DNA from: Clostridium pascui
GTDB lineage: Bacteria; Bacillota; Clostridia; Clostridiales; Clostridiaceae
Reading direction: 5' to 3'
Length of the DNA: 64,000 nt
Assembly (NCBI RefSeq): GCF_016908015.1
Contig: NZ_JAFBDB010000002.1
Span: 62,001-126,000 of the forward strand
A program made the position numbers and the translations under genes. This document shows, in pieces, positions 1 to 10,194 of this stretch (positions within the stretch are counted from its first letter, which is position 1; the number at the start of each line of letters is the position of its first letter). The notes under the pieces were generated by a model. That model had not been told where the DNA came from. It ran no database searches and was given only the letters and a program-made list of their open reading frames with translations.

Positions 1-917
1 AAAAGCAAATAATGAATTTAATAAAAGATGGTACTCTCAAAGTAGGATATAAAATGCCAACAGAAAGACAGTTGTCTGAAGATTTGAAAGTAAGCAGGAA
101 TACTGTCAGTATGGCTTACAGGGAATTGGAGCAAGAAGGAGTTTTAAAATCCTATCAGGGAAAAGGAACTTTTGTTGAGGAAGAAGTCAAGCTGTGGAAG
201 CACGAGGATGTAATAGAAAAAATAGGTAAGTTTATCGATTTGGCTTTTGAAGAAGCAATAGAGACAGGAATAGATGCAGATGAGTTTTTAGGATTGGTTA
301 ATCAAAGGTTAGACGATAAAAAGAAACTTATGACTGAAATAAGCGGTATTTATGTAGAATGCAATATAGAGCAAGCTAAAATATTTGCTAAACAGCTAAG
401 TGAGAAGACATCTATAAACTTTATGCCGATTACAGTAAACGATTTAAAATCCATGCAAGAGCAAACAGAGAAACTGTTAGAAAAATCACAAATGGTGATT
501 ACAACTTTTAATCATGTTAATGAGGTTATAAGGCTTACAAAGGCCTATAATAAAAAGGTTTTTGGAGTAGCGATTGCTCCTAATTTGGAAACCATTGTAA
601 CAATTGCAAGGTTTTCAATTGGAACTAAATTTGCTTTTGTATGTATTACAGAAGAATTTAAATTTAAAGTAAGAAGAGCTTTAGAGAGTGCTGGTTTAGG
701 AAATATATGTGTAGAATATACAAACTCTTTTGATAAGGATCAGCTAAACAAAATTATATCTAAATCAGATGTAGTGATTGCATCTCCAGGCAGATATAAT
801 GATGTTAAGAATCTCATAAAGGATGATAAACAAATAATTAATTTTTTATATAGCTTAGATGAAGGTACTGTAAAAGCGTTAAAGTCTAAGATACTTGAAA
901 TTAGATACCTTAGATAA
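1..917 (+). CDS. GntR-family transcriptional regulator (5' end outside window)
   Basis: The reading frame is open to the left edge, with three sense codons before the first ATG at 12, so the true start lies upstream. The N-terminus carries a GntR winged helix: MPTERQLSEDLKVSRNTVS is the recognition region and the wing ends in YQGKGTFV. The roughly 240-residue C-terminal part is not an obvious UTRA, FCD or aminotransferase domain, so the effector is unknown. It lies 61 bp upstream of the glutamate mutase genes on the same strand and is the likely local regulator of glutamate fermentation; that role is inferred from position only. The family call is firm. Confidence 0.85.
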   Translation, partial: KQIMNLIKDGTLKVGYKMPTERQLSEDLKVSRNTVSMAYRELEQEGVLKSYQGKGTFVEEEVKLWKHEDVIEKIGKFIDLAFEEAIETGIDADEFLGLVNQRLDDKKKLMTEISGIYVECNIEQAKIFAKQLSEKTSINFMPITVNDLKSMQEQTEKLLEKSQMVITTFNHVNEVIRLTKAYNKKVFGVAIAPNLETIVTIARFSIGTKFAFVCITEEFKFKVRRALESAGLGNICVEYTNSFDKDQLNKIISKSDVVIASPGRYNDVKNLIKDDKQIINFLYSLDEGTVKALKSKILEIRYLR

Positions 918-978
918 GTTATTAATAAGCTTACAATATATAATTTTATATATAAGAATTTTCTAGGAGGTTTTGAAA

Positions 979-1392
979 ATGGAGAAAAAGACAATAGTTC
1001 TTGGAGTTATTGGTTCAGATTGCCATGCTGTAGGAAACAAAATATTAGATCATTCATTTACAGCAGCAGGCTTCAATGTTATTAACATAGGAGTTTTATC
1101 ACCACAGGAAGATTTTATAAATGCAGCAATAGAAACTAAGGCAGATGCTATATTAGTTTCCTCTCTTTATGGACAGGGAGAAATTGACTGCAAAGGATTA
1201 AGACAGAAATGTGATGAAGCAGGACTTAAAGGAATAACTTTATTCGTTGGTGGAAACATAGTTGTTGGAAAGCAGAACTGGCCAGATGTTGAACAGAGAT
1301 TCTTAGACATGGGATTTGATAGAGTTTACCCACCAGGAACATCACCAGAAACTAGCATAGCTGATTTAAAAGAAGCGCTAGGAATTAAATAA
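979..1392 (+). CDS. glmS: Glutamate (methylaspartate) mutase, S subunit
   Basis: This is the B12-binding small component of glutamate mutase, which interconverts L-glutamate and (2S,3S)-3-methylaspartate with adenosylcobalamin. The DxHxxG motif of base-off cobalamin binding is seen as D14-C-H16-A-V-G19, and the length of 137 residues is the usual one. An in-frame TTG at 973 is only 2 nt from AGGAGG (965-970), so the ATG at 979, 8 nt away, is preferred. It is followed by glmL and glmE. The same symbol is also used for glucosamine synthase, a different gene at 27595. Identification is firm. Confidence 0.97.
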   Translation: MEKKTIVLGVIGSDCHAVGNKILDHSFTAAGFNVINIGVLSPQEDFINAAIETKADAILVSSLYGQGEIDCKGLRQKCDEAGLKGITLFVGGNIVVGKQNWPDVEQRFLDMGFDRVYPPGTSPETSIADLKEALGIK

Positions 1393-1445
1393 TTAGTTAA
1401 GTAAGCTATCTATATAGTCTTACGATTGATTGGGAGTTGATTAAG

Positions 1446-2834
1446 GTGGATGCTTATTTATTATTGGATTTTGGTAGCACATATACAAAGTTAACTGCTG
1501 TTGATATAGAAAATGAAGAAATACTAGCTACAGCTAAGGATATTACAACTGTAGAAAGTGATATAATGATTGGCTTTAATAAAGCTTATGATAATCTTAT
1601 GTCTCAATTAGAGGGTAAGGAAGTAAACTTTATTGAAAAGCTTGCATGTTCTTCAGCAGCTGGGGGCTTAAAGATGATTGCTATAGGTTTGGTGCCAGAA
1701 CTTACAGCTGAAGCGGCTAAAAGAGCAGCTTTAGGTGCAGGAGCAAGAGTATTAAATGTATATAGTTATGATTTGACTTCCAGGGAAATGGAGGAAATAA
1801 AGAATTCTAACTTAGATATAATACTTTTAGCAGGTGGTACTAACGGTGGCAACAAAGAGTGCATAATCCATAATGCCAAAATGATTGCAGAACATGGTAT
1901 TAAACTTCCAGTGGTTGTAGCAGGAAATAAAGTAGCTAGTGATGAAATAGCTGAAATATTCGATAAAGCAGGTATATTATATAGAATCACTGAAAATGTA
2001 ATGCCTAAACTTAATGTATTAAATGTAGAACCTGCAAGAGAAGAAATAAGACAGATATTTATGAAAAGAATAGTAGAAGCAAAAGGCATGAAAAGTGCTG
2101 AAGGCTTTATAAATGGGATATTAATGCCAACTCCTGCAGCAGTTTTAAAAGCAGCTAGAGTTCTAGCTGAAGGAACTGATAAGGAAGATGGATTAGGGGA
2201 CATTGTGGTAGTAGATATTGGTGGTGCAACTACAGATATTCATTCTATCAGCGATGGTGAACCAACTAAGCCAGGAGTGACATTAAGAGGGTTACAGGAA
2301 CCTTTTGCAAAGAGAACAGTAGAGGGAGACTTAGGTATGAGATACTCCGCAGTTTCTCTTTGGGAGGCAGCAGGTACTCGTAAGGTTCAAAAGTATCTCT
2401 GCGATGACAGTATAGATGTAGAAGCTTCTTGTAGGCATAGGTCAGCTAACATAAGAATGGTTCCTCAAACTGAAGAAGAAATAAAGTTTGATGAGGCCAT
2501 GGGAATGGTTGCCACTGATTTAGCTATGGAAAGACATGTTGGATATATTGAAAGCATGTATACTCCTATGGGTGTTGTATATAGTCAAATAGGAAAAGAC
2601 CTTTTAAGGACTAAATACATGATAGGTACTGGAGGGGTATTAGTTCATAGTAAAAATGCAGCAGGTATATTAAAAGCAGGAGCGTTTGATATGGCTGATC
2701 CAACGCACTTAAAACCTGAAAATCCTGATTTTTATTTAGATAAAACATATATACTTTCTGCAATGGGATTACTTGCAGAAAAAAAACCTGATATAGCAAT
2801 TAGAATAATGAAAAAATATTTAGTTAAAGTTTGA
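1446..2834 (+). CDS. glmL: Glutamate mutase accessory/reactivating protein GlmL
   Basis: GlmL (MutL) is the ASKHA-fold ATPase between the S and E genes in clostridial glutamate mutase operons, thought to chaperone or reactivate the B12 enzyme. The phosphate-1 loop LLLDFGSTYTKLTAVD is at the N-terminus, and a second nucleotide-binding segment VVVDIGGATTDIHS lies near residue 258. Of the possible starts TTG 1437 and GTG 1446, GTG 1446 is placed 9 nt after GGGAG (1432-1436) and gives the usual 462 residues. It is unrelated to the DNA-repair MutL. Fifteen bases separate it from glmE. Confidence 0.93.
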   Translation: MDAYLLLDFGSTYTKLTAVDIENEEILATAKDITTVESDIMIGFNKAYDNLMSQLEGKEVNFIEKLACSSAAGGLKMIAIGLVPELTAEAAKRAALGAGARVLNVYSYDLTSREMEEIKNSNLDIILLAGGTNGGNKECIIHNAKMIAEHGIKLPVVVAGNKVASDEIAEIFDKAGILYRITENVMPKLNVLNVEPAREEIRQIFMKRIVEAKGMKSAEGFINGILMPTPAAVLKAARVLAEGTDKEDGLGDIVVVDIGGATTDIHSISDGEPTKPGVTLRGLQEPFAKRTVEGDLGMRYSAVSLWEAAGTRKVQKYLCDDSIDVEASCRHRSANIRMVPQTEEEIKFDEAMGMVATDLAMERHVGYIESMYTPMGVVYSQIGKDLLRTKYMIGTGGVLVHSKNAAGILKAGAFDMADPTHLKPENPDFYLDKTYILSAMGLLAEKKPDIAIRIMKKYLVKV

Positions 2835-2837
2835 TAG

Positions 2838-4298
<1,461 letters not shown>

Positions 4299-4344
4299 TT
4301 AATATAATTAATCTCTTCTGATATATTATTAATATTGTTTATTA

Positions 4345-4387
4345 CCACATTAGCTGTTGATAGCGAGACTATCAACGGCGAATGTGG
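4345..4387 (+). other. Large intergenic hairpin between glmE and mal, without U-tract
   Basis: CCACATT (4345-4351) pairs with AATGTGG (4381-4387), GCT/GGC continue the stem, and GTTGATAG (4356-4363) pairs with CTATCAAC (4369-4376) around the loop CGAGA. No T-run follows, so it is not a standard terminator. A role in mRNA processing or in stabilising one side of the operon is inference. Confidence 0.8.
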
Positions 4388-4441
4388 ATTAAAATGCATA
4401 AAATATAAATAATAAAAAAATAAAAAGGACAGGTGAATATT

Positions 4442-5683
4442 ATGAAAATTGTTGACGTAATCTGTACCCCAGGTTTAACTGGTTTCTACTTTGATGACCA
4501 GAGAGCAATAAAAAAGGGAGCAGGACATGATGGCTTTACTTACACTGGAGACACTGTAACAGAAGGATTTACTCAAGTAAGACAAAAAGGTGAATCAATC
4601 TCTGTTATGTTTATTCTTGAAGATGGTCAAGTTTCACACGGAGATTGTGCTGCTGTTCAGTATTCAGGAGCAGGCGGAAGAGATCCATTATTCTTAGCTC
4701 AAGATTTCATACCTGTTATAGAAAAAGAAATAGCTCCAAAATTAATTGGAAGAGAAATAACAAGCTTTAAAGCAATGGCTGAAGAGTTTGATAAAATGAC
4801 TGTTAATGGCAATAGATTACATACTGCTATAAGATACGGTATATCTCAAGCTATACTTGATGCAGTAGCTAAAACACAAAAATTAACTATGGCTGAAGTT
4901 ATAAGAAATGAATATAACCCAGGTGCAGAATTACTACCAGTTGCAGTATTTGCTCAATCTGGTGATGATAGATATGACAACGTTGATAAAATGATCATAA
5001 AAGAAGCAGATGTATTACCACATGCTTTAATAAATCACGTTGAAGAAAAATTAGGTGCTAAAGGAGAAAAGCTTCTTGAGTACGTTAAATGGTTAAGAGA
5101 CAGAATAATAAAATTAAGAGTTAGAGAAGACTACGCTCCAATATTCCACATCGACGTATATGGAACAATTGGTGCTGCATTCGATGTTAATATAAAAGCT
5201 ATGGCTGATTACATCGAAACTTTAGCAGAAGCTGCTAACCCATTCCACTTAAGAATCGAAGGACCAATGGACGTTGAAGATAGACAAAAACAAATGGAAG
5301 CTATGAGAGACTTAAGAGCAGAATTAGACGGAAGAGGATTATCCGTAGAATTAGTTGCTGATGAATGGTGTAACACAGTTGAAGACGTTAAATTCTTCAC
5401 TGATAACAAAGCTGGACACATGGTTCAGATCAAAACTCCAGACCTTGGTGGAGTTAACAATATAGCTGATGCTATAATGTACTGTAAAGCAAACGGTATG
5501 GGAGCATACTGTGGAGGAACTTGTAACGAAACTAACAGATCCGCAGAAGTTACTACTAACATAGGTATAGCTTGTGGAGCTAAGCAGGTTCTTGCTAAAC
5601 CAGGTATGGGTGTTGACGAAGGAATGATGATCGTTAAAAACGAAATGAACAGAGTTTTAGCTTTAGCTGGAAGAAGAAAATAA
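4442..5683 (+). CDS. mal: Methylaspartate ammonia-lyase
   Basis: This enolase-superfamily enzyme removes ammonia from (2S,3S)-3-methylaspartate to give mesaconate, the second step of the pathway. The residues known for the clostridial/Citrobacter enzyme are present at the classical numbers: H194, Mg2+ ligands D238, E273 and D307, catalytic K331 in KTPDLGG, and C361. The ATG at 4442 gives the usual 413 residues; the in-frame GTG at 4433 overlaps the AGGTG ribosome site and is rejected. It is separated from glmE by a strong hairpin and from mesaconase by another. Confidence 0.98.
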   Translation: MKIVDVICTPGLTGFYFDDQRAIKKGAGHDGFTYTGDTVTEGFTQVRQKGESISVMFILEDGQVSHGDCAAVQYSGAGGRDPLFLAQDFIPVIEKEIAPKLIGREITSFKAMAEEFDKMTVNGNRLHTAIRYGISQAILDAVAKTQKLTMAEVIRNEYNPGAELLPVAVFAQSGDDRYDNVDKMIIKEADVLPHALINHVEEKLGAKGEKLLEYVKWLRDRIIKLRVREDYAPIFHIDVYGTIGAAFDVNIKAMADYIETLAEAANPFHLRIEGPMDVEDRQKQMEAMRDLRAELDGRGLSVELVADEWCNTVEDVKFFTDNKAGHMVQIKTPDLGGVNNIADAIMYCKANGMGAYCGGTCNETNRSAEVTTNIGIACGAKQVLAKPGMGVDEGMMIVKNEMNRVLALAGRRK

Positions 5684-5709
5684 TTATATAAAGTTACACA
5701 ATTAAGATA

Positions 5710-5745
5710 CGAAAAGGCGGTTTAATGTAAACTGCCTTTTCGACT
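5710..5745 (+). terminator. Hairpin after mal (possible weak terminator)
   Basis: A 15-bp stem (5710-5724 with 5728-5742, one G-T pair) encloses a three-base loop. The T-run lies inside the 3' arm and is not free, so partial read-through into mesaconase is likely. Confidence 0.55.
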
Positions 5746-5796
5746 ATAAAGGATCAATTTATAATATTTTGAAGGGAGGCATTTATCTAGCAAGTA

Positions 5797-6675
5797 ATGA
5801 AAAAATGTACTTGCCTGGTAAATAATTACGATATGAAAGAAGTACATGTTTCTGATATTACAAAAAACATAAAACAATTATGTATAGATGCTAACTACTA
5901 TCTTCCAGAGGATGTTAAGAAGAAGTTAGAAGAATATTATGCAAGTGAAAAATGGGAAATGGCAAAGGGTATACTTGGTAAGATATTAACAAATGTTGAA
6001 ATATCTAAAAATGAAGATATGCCAGCTTGCCAAGATACAGGTATGGCTTGTATATTTGTAGAAATGGGTCAAGACGTACATATTGTAGGTGGAAATCTTG
6101 AAGATGCAATAAATGAAGGCGTAAGACAAGGATATTCTGAAGGATACTTAAGAAAATCTGTTGTAAATGACCCAATTGAAAGAATAAATACAAAAGATAA
6201 CACTCCAGCAATAATATACTATGATATAGTTCCAGGAGATAAATTAAAAATTACTGTTGCTCCTAAGGGATTTGGTTCTGAAAACATGAGCCAATTAAAA
6301 ATGTTAAAACCTGCTGATGGATTACAGGGAGTAAAGGATTTTGTATTAAAAGTAGTTAAAGATGCAGGTCCAAATCCATGTCCACCAATCGTTGTAGGAA
6401 TAGGTGTAGGTGGAACATTTGATAAGGCTGCTAATATGGCTAAAAAAGCATTAATGAGATCCTTAGATGAAGAAAATCCAAATCCTTTCTATGCAAAGTT
6501 AGAAAAGGAATTATTAGAAGAAGTTAACGCATTAGGAATAGGACCACAAGGTTTTGGTGGACTTACAACAGCTATTGCAGTTAATATAGAAAGCTATGCA
6601 ACTCATATAGCAGGATTACCTGTAGCAGTAAATATAAACTGCCATGTTACAAGACATAAGAGTGTAGAGTTTTAG
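5797..6675 (+). CDS. Mesaconase, alpha subunit (class I fumarase-like, [4Fe-4S])
   Basis: This is the alpha half of a two-subunit class I hydratase of the fumarase/mesaconase type. In this locus it should hydrate mesaconate to (S)-citramalate; generic annotation would call it fumarate hydratase. Cysteines fitting the three ligands of a [4Fe-4S] cluster are C78 (MPACQDTG), C195 (NPCPP) and C282 (NINCHV), counting from 5797. The start is uncertain. ATG 5797 lies 17 nt after the good GGGAGG site, and an in-frame stop at 5788 blocks longer versions. ATG 5833 would begin MKEVHVSD, closer to typical family N-termini. The beta subunit follows after 13 bp. Confidence 0.9.
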   Translation: MKKCTCLVNNYDMKEVHVSDITKNIKQLCIDANYYLPEDVKKKLEEYYASEKWEMAKGILGKILTNVEISKNEDMPACQDTGMACIFVEMGQDVHIVGGNLEDAINEGVRQGYSEGYLRKSVVNDPIERINTKDNTPAIIYYDIVPGDKLKITVAPKGFGSENMSQLKMLKPADGLQGVKDFVLKVVKDAGPNPCPPIVVGIGVGGTFDKAANMAKKALMRSLDEENPNPFYAKLEKELLEEVNALGIGPQGFGGLTTAIAVNIESYATHIAGLPVAVNINCHVTRHKSVEF

Positions 6676-6688
6676 GGGGGAGAAATAA

Positions 6689-7246
6689 ATGGATATAAGA
6701 ATCACAACTCCATTAACAGCAGAAAAAGTTAAGGATTTAAAAGCAGGGGATTCAGTACTTCTTACTGGAGTTATATATACTTCAAGAGATGCTGGTCATA
6801 AAAGATTAGTTGATTTATTAGATAAAGGCGAAGAATTACCAGTTGATCTTAAAGATCAAATAATATACTATGTTGGACCAACACCTGCAAAGCCAGGTCA
6901 GCCAATAGGATCAGCAGGCCCAACTACAAGTTATAGAATGGACCCATATGCTCCAAGACTTTTAGATGTAGGTTTAAAGGGAATGATTGGAAAAGGATTA
7001 AGATCACAAGAAGTTGTAGATGCTATAAAGAGAAATACTGGAGTTTATTTTGCAGCAATAGGCGGAGCAGCAGCTTTAATGGGAAAATCAGTTAAAAAGG
7101 CTGAAATAGTTGCTTATGAAGATCTAGGAGCTGAAGCATTAAGAAGATTAGAAGTAGAAGATCTTCCAGTTGTTGTTGTTATAGATAGCGAAGGTAATAA
7201 CTTATATGAAATGGGACAACAAGCATACTTAAATAGCTTAAAGTAA
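6689..7246 (+). CDS. Mesaconase, beta subunit
   Basis: This is the C-terminal (beta) half of the split class I fumarase/mesaconase. The family signature SAGPTTSYRMDPY is clear, followed by KGM and the GVYFAAIGGAAALMG segment. Its 185 residues are usual for a beta subunit. It lies 13 bp after the alpha subunit with the ribosome site GGGGGGAG. Between methylaspartase and citramalate lyase, mesaconate is the natural substrate, but activity on fumarate is not excluded by sequence. Confidence 0.92.
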   Translation: MDIRITTPLTAEKVKDLKAGDSVLLTGVIYTSRDAGHKRLVDLLDKGEELPVDLKDQIIYYVGPTPAKPGQPIGSAGPTTSYRMDPYAPRLLDVGLKGMIGKGLRSQEVVDAIKRNTGVYFAAIGGAAALMGKSVKKAEIVAYEDLGAEALRRLEVEDLPVVVVIDSEGNNLYEMGQQAYLNSLK

Positions 7247-7257
7247 TTTAAATTGAT

Positions 7258-7296
7258 AGTTGAAACTGAAGATTTTAAAAGTCTTCAGTTTTAACT
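7258..7296 (+). terminator. Intra-operon hairpin before citD
   Basis: AGTTGAAACTGAAGA (7258-7272) pairs over 15 bp, one of them G-T, with TCTTCAGTTTTAACT (7282-7296). It has no long downstream T-run, so it looks like an attenuator or processing site rather than a full stop. Confidence 0.55.
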
Positions 7297-7324
7297 GTTG
7301 GTTTTAGAAAGGAAGGTAAAAATA

Positions 7325-7588
7325 ATGAAAATAAATAAGGTAGCTAAAGCTGGAACGTTGGAATCAAATGATGCTCTTATCATGATAATACCAAATGATA
7401 ATACAGGAGTAGAAATTGAAATAGAAAGTATAGTTATGAAACAATTTGGAGAACAAATAAAGAAAGTTATATCAGAAAAGGCAACTGAATTAGAACTTGA
7501 TGGAGTTAAAATACAGGTTCAAGATAAGGGAGCTCTTGATTACACATTAAAAGCAAGACTTGCAACTGCTGTAGCAAGAGCACAATAA
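7325..7588 (+). CDS. citD: Citramalate/citrate lyase acyl carrier protein (gamma subunit)
   Basis: CitD is the small acyl-carrier subunit of the lyase and carries the 2'-(5''-phosphoribosyl)-3'-dephospho-CoA arm. The modification region AGTLESND contains the conserved serine, residue 14 from the start used here. ATG 7325 sits 8 nt after AAAGGAAGG; the TTG at 7298 lies inside the preceding hairpin region and is rejected. The 87-residue length is close to family norm. Next to methylaspartase and mesaconase, this should serve citramalate lyase rather than citrate lyase. Confidence 0.94.
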   Translation: MKINKVAKAGTLESNDALIMIIPNDNTGVEIEIESIVMKQFGEQIKKVISEKATELELDGVKIQVQDKGALDYTLKARLATAVARAQ

Positions 7589-7628
7589 TTCACAATATGC
7601 TTAAAAAAGAATTTGAGGTGAAGTTACT

Positions 7629-8504
7629 ATGAAAAAATTAAGAAGAACTATGTTATTCATGCCTGGTAATAATCCTGGAATGCTTCAAAATGCCCCTATT
7701 TTAGGAGCAGATGCTGTTATTCTAGACTTAGAAGATGCTGTTAGCTTAACTGAAAAAGATGCAGCTAGAGAATTAGTTAAAGGAGCTATAAAGACAGTAG
7801 ACTATTCAAAAGTTGAATTAGTAGTTAGAATAAATCCTTTAGATACTGAATTTGGACCAACAGATTTAGAAGCTATGGCAAGAGTTAAGCCAGATACTAT
7901 ATTAGTACCAAAGGCAACAAGAGAACAGCTTATTGAAGCTGATGCAATAATTACTAAAATAGAAGAAGAAGAAGGATTTGAAAAAGGAAGCATTAATTTA
8001 TTTGGTCTTATAGAAACTGCTTATGGATTAGAAACTGTATATGATGTTGCTACAGCTACTCCAAGACTAGTAGGATTACTTTTAGGAGCAGAAGATTTAA
8101 CTTCAGACTTTGGAATAAAGAGAACTAAAGAAAGTGAAGAAATTTCTTATGCAAGAAACAGATTCTCCGCGGCTTGTAGAGCAGCAAGAATAGATGCAAT
8201 AGATACACCATTTACTGATACAAATGATTATGAAGGATTAAGACTTGATACAATGAAGGCTAAATCAATAGGATTTACAGGAAAGGCTTCTATAAACCCA
8301 AGACAAGTAGATACTATTCACTCAGTATTTAATCCAACTGAAGCTGAAATTAAGTATGCAATAAGAGTTCTTGAAGCAAGAGATGAAGCTTTTGCAAAGG
8401 GCCTTGGAGTATTCTCCTTAGATGGAAAAATGATAGATGCACCTGTTATAAATAGAGCAATAACAACTGTTGAGTTAGCTAAGAGATTAGGACTTATAAG
8501 ATAA
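7629..8504 (+). CDS. citE: Citramalate lyase beta subunit (citramalyl-ACP lyase)
   Basis: This CitE-like TIM-barrel lyase cleaves the acyl-carrier-bound hydroxy acid; in this pathway (S)-citramalyl-ACP would give pyruvate and acetyl-ACP. Family marks include LRRTMLFMPGNNPGML at the N-terminus, VILDLEDAV (Mg2+ region), LLLGAEDLTSDFG and the C-terminal KASINPRQ segment. The length of 291 residues is typical. It is preceded by GAGGTGAAG and lies 40 bp after citD. Citrate as substrate cannot be excluded from sequence, but the neighbours argue for citramalate. Confidence 0.93.
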   Translation: MKKLRRTMLFMPGNNPGMLQNAPILGADAVILDLEDAVSLTEKDAARELVKGAIKTVDYSKVELVVRINPLDTEFGPTDLEAMARVKPDTILVPKATREQLIEADAIITKIEEEEGFEKGSINLFGLIETAYGLETVYDVATATPRLVGLLLGAEDLTSDFGIKRTKESEEISYARNRFSAACRAARIDAIDTPFTDTNDYEGLRLDTMKAKSIGFTGKASINPRQVDTIHSVFNPTEAEIKYAIRVLEARDEAFAKGLGVFSLDGKMIDAPVINRAITTVELAKRLGLIR

Positions 8505-8547
8505 TCTCAAGTTAAATGTAATATAAATAATAAAGCGAGGGATTAAG

Positions 8548-10089
8548 ATGAAAAATGTGCTTGGTAGAGAACTACCAGATTATATAGAAGGTTACGGTGA
8601 AATAAAGCCATTTGAAGGCGCTTTTGAAAATTGTGGAGTAGTAGAAAAAAGATCAATGAAAGTTAAAAGCGTAACTCCAGGAGAAGATAAAGTATTAGCT
8701 AGCATTGAAGAAGCTTTAGACAAAGTAGAAATAAAGGATGGTATGACAATTTCCTTCCACCATCATTTAAGAAATGGTGACTTTGTTTTAAACATGGTAA
8801 TGCATGCAATAGCTAAAAGAGGAATTAAGGATATAACTATAGCTGCAAGTTCTATATTCCCAATACATGAACCACTTGTAGAATATATGAAGAGTGGAGT
8901 TGTAACAGGAATATATGCAAACTATATGTCAGGCCCTGTAGCTCAGGCTATATCAAAGGGATACTTAAAGAAACCAGCTGTTATGATGACTCATGGTGGA
9001 AGACCAAGAGCTATGGAATCTGGAGATTTACATGTTGATGTAGCATTTATTGCTGCTCCAACTGCTGATACATATGGTAACTTAAATGGAGTTCAAGGAC
9101 CATCTGCTTGTGGTACTTTAGGATACGCTGTTACTGATGCGGAATTTGCAGATAAGGTAGTAGCTATTACTGATAATTTAGTTGCATATCCAGCATGCCC
9201 TATAGATATTACACAGATATATGTAGATTATGTTGTAAAAGTTGATTCTATAGGAAATCCAGCAGGAATAGTTTCTGGAACAACAAAAATAACTAAAGAT
9301 CCTGTAGGATTAAAGATAGCAAAAATGGCAACTGAAGTTATAGAAGCATCAGGATTAATTAAAGATGGTTTATCATTCCAAACAGGTGCAGGTGGTACAT
9401 CTCTTGCAGTTGCAGCGGAATTAAAAGAAATAATGAAAGCTAAAGGTGTAGTAGGAAGCTTCGCAGCTGGTGGAGTTACTGGATACATTGTAGAAATGTT
9501 TGAAGAAGGATTATTCAAGAACATATTTGATGTACAGTGCTTTGACTTAAAAGCAGCTGAATCTTATACTAAAAACCCAGGACATATGGCAATGTCAGCT
9601 TCCATGTATGGTAACCCACACAATAAGGGTGCAGTTGTAAATAACTTAGATGTTATGATACTTGGCGCTACAGAAATAGATACTAACTTTAATGTTAACG
9701 TAACAACTGGATCAGATGGAGTAATAATGGGTGGTTCAGGTGGACACAGCGATACTGCTGCAGGTTCAAAACTTGCTATAATAGTTACAAACCTTGTAAA
9801 AGCAAGATTACCAATCATTAAGGATAAAGTTACAACAGTTACAACTCCAGGTGAAAGCATAGACGTTTTAGTAACAGAAAGAGGAATAGCTGTTAATCCA
9901 AAGAGACAAGACTTAATAGAAAAATTAAAAGAAACTAATCTTCCTGTAATGACTATAGAAGAATTAAAAGAAGTAGCTGAAAAGATGACAGGAAAACCAG
10001 AAGCAATAAAAACAACTGATGAAGTTGTAGCTATAATCGAATACAGAGACGGTACTGTAATTGATGTAGTTAAAAAGCCTTTAGAATAG
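8548..10089 (+). CDS. citF: Citramalate lyase alpha subunit (acetyl-ACP:citramalate transferase)
   Basis: CitF exchanges the acetyl group on the acyl carrier for the incoming hydroxy acid, releasing acetate. The 513-residue length and the conserved stretches MTHGGRPRAMESGD, AAPTADTYGN, GGSGGHSDTAAG and the C-terminal TERGIAVNP fit the family. It is the last gene of the fermentation block before a strong terminator; citC, citX and citG follow in a separate unit. The substrate is assigned by context as for citE. Confidence 0.94.
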   Translation: MKNVLGRELPDYIEGYGEIKPFEGAFENCGVVEKRSMKVKSVTPGEDKVLASIEEALDKVEIKDGMTISFHHHLRNGDFVLNMVMHAIAKRGIKDITIAASSIFPIHEPLVEYMKSGVVTGIYANYMSGPVAQAISKGYLKKPAVMMTHGGRPRAMESGDLHVDVAFIAAPTADTYGNLNGVQGPSACGTLGYAVTDAEFADKVVAITDNLVAYPACPIDITQIYVDYVVKVDSIGNPAGIVSGTTKITKDPVGLKIAKMATEVIEASGLIKDGLSFQTGAGGTSLAVAAELKEIMKAKGVVGSFAAGGVTGYIVEMFEEGLFKNIFDVQCFDLKAAESYTKNPGHMAMSASMYGNPHNKGAVVNNLDVMILGATEIDTNFNVNVTTGSDGVIMGGSGGHSDTAAGSKLAIIVTNLVKARLPIIKDKVTTVTTPGESIDVLVTERGIAVNPKRQDLIEKLKETNLPVMTIEELKEVAEKMTGKPEAIKTTDEVVAIIEYRDGTVIDVVKKPLE

Positions 10090-10092
10090 TAT

Positions 10093-10130
10093 AAAAATAA
10101 GGACTGCATTTGGCAGTCCTTATTTTTTAT
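10093..10130 (+). terminator. Strong terminator after citF
   Basis: AAAAATAAGGACTGC (10093-10107) pairs with GCAGTCCTTATTTTT around loop ATTTG, with T6 at 10123-10128. It ends the glm-mal-mesaconase-citDEF unit. Confidence 0.92.
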
Positions 10131-10194
10131 TTAAAATTAATAGGGTATAATAATATATAGCTAAATAAAAAAACTGTAATAGGAGTAGATTTAA

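Noticed and set aside
9564-10109. 181-codon open frame on the minus strand inside citF
   Set aside because: It is a mirror of a strongly conserved gene; its translation is serine/threonine-rich and low in family features, and no ribosome site is present.
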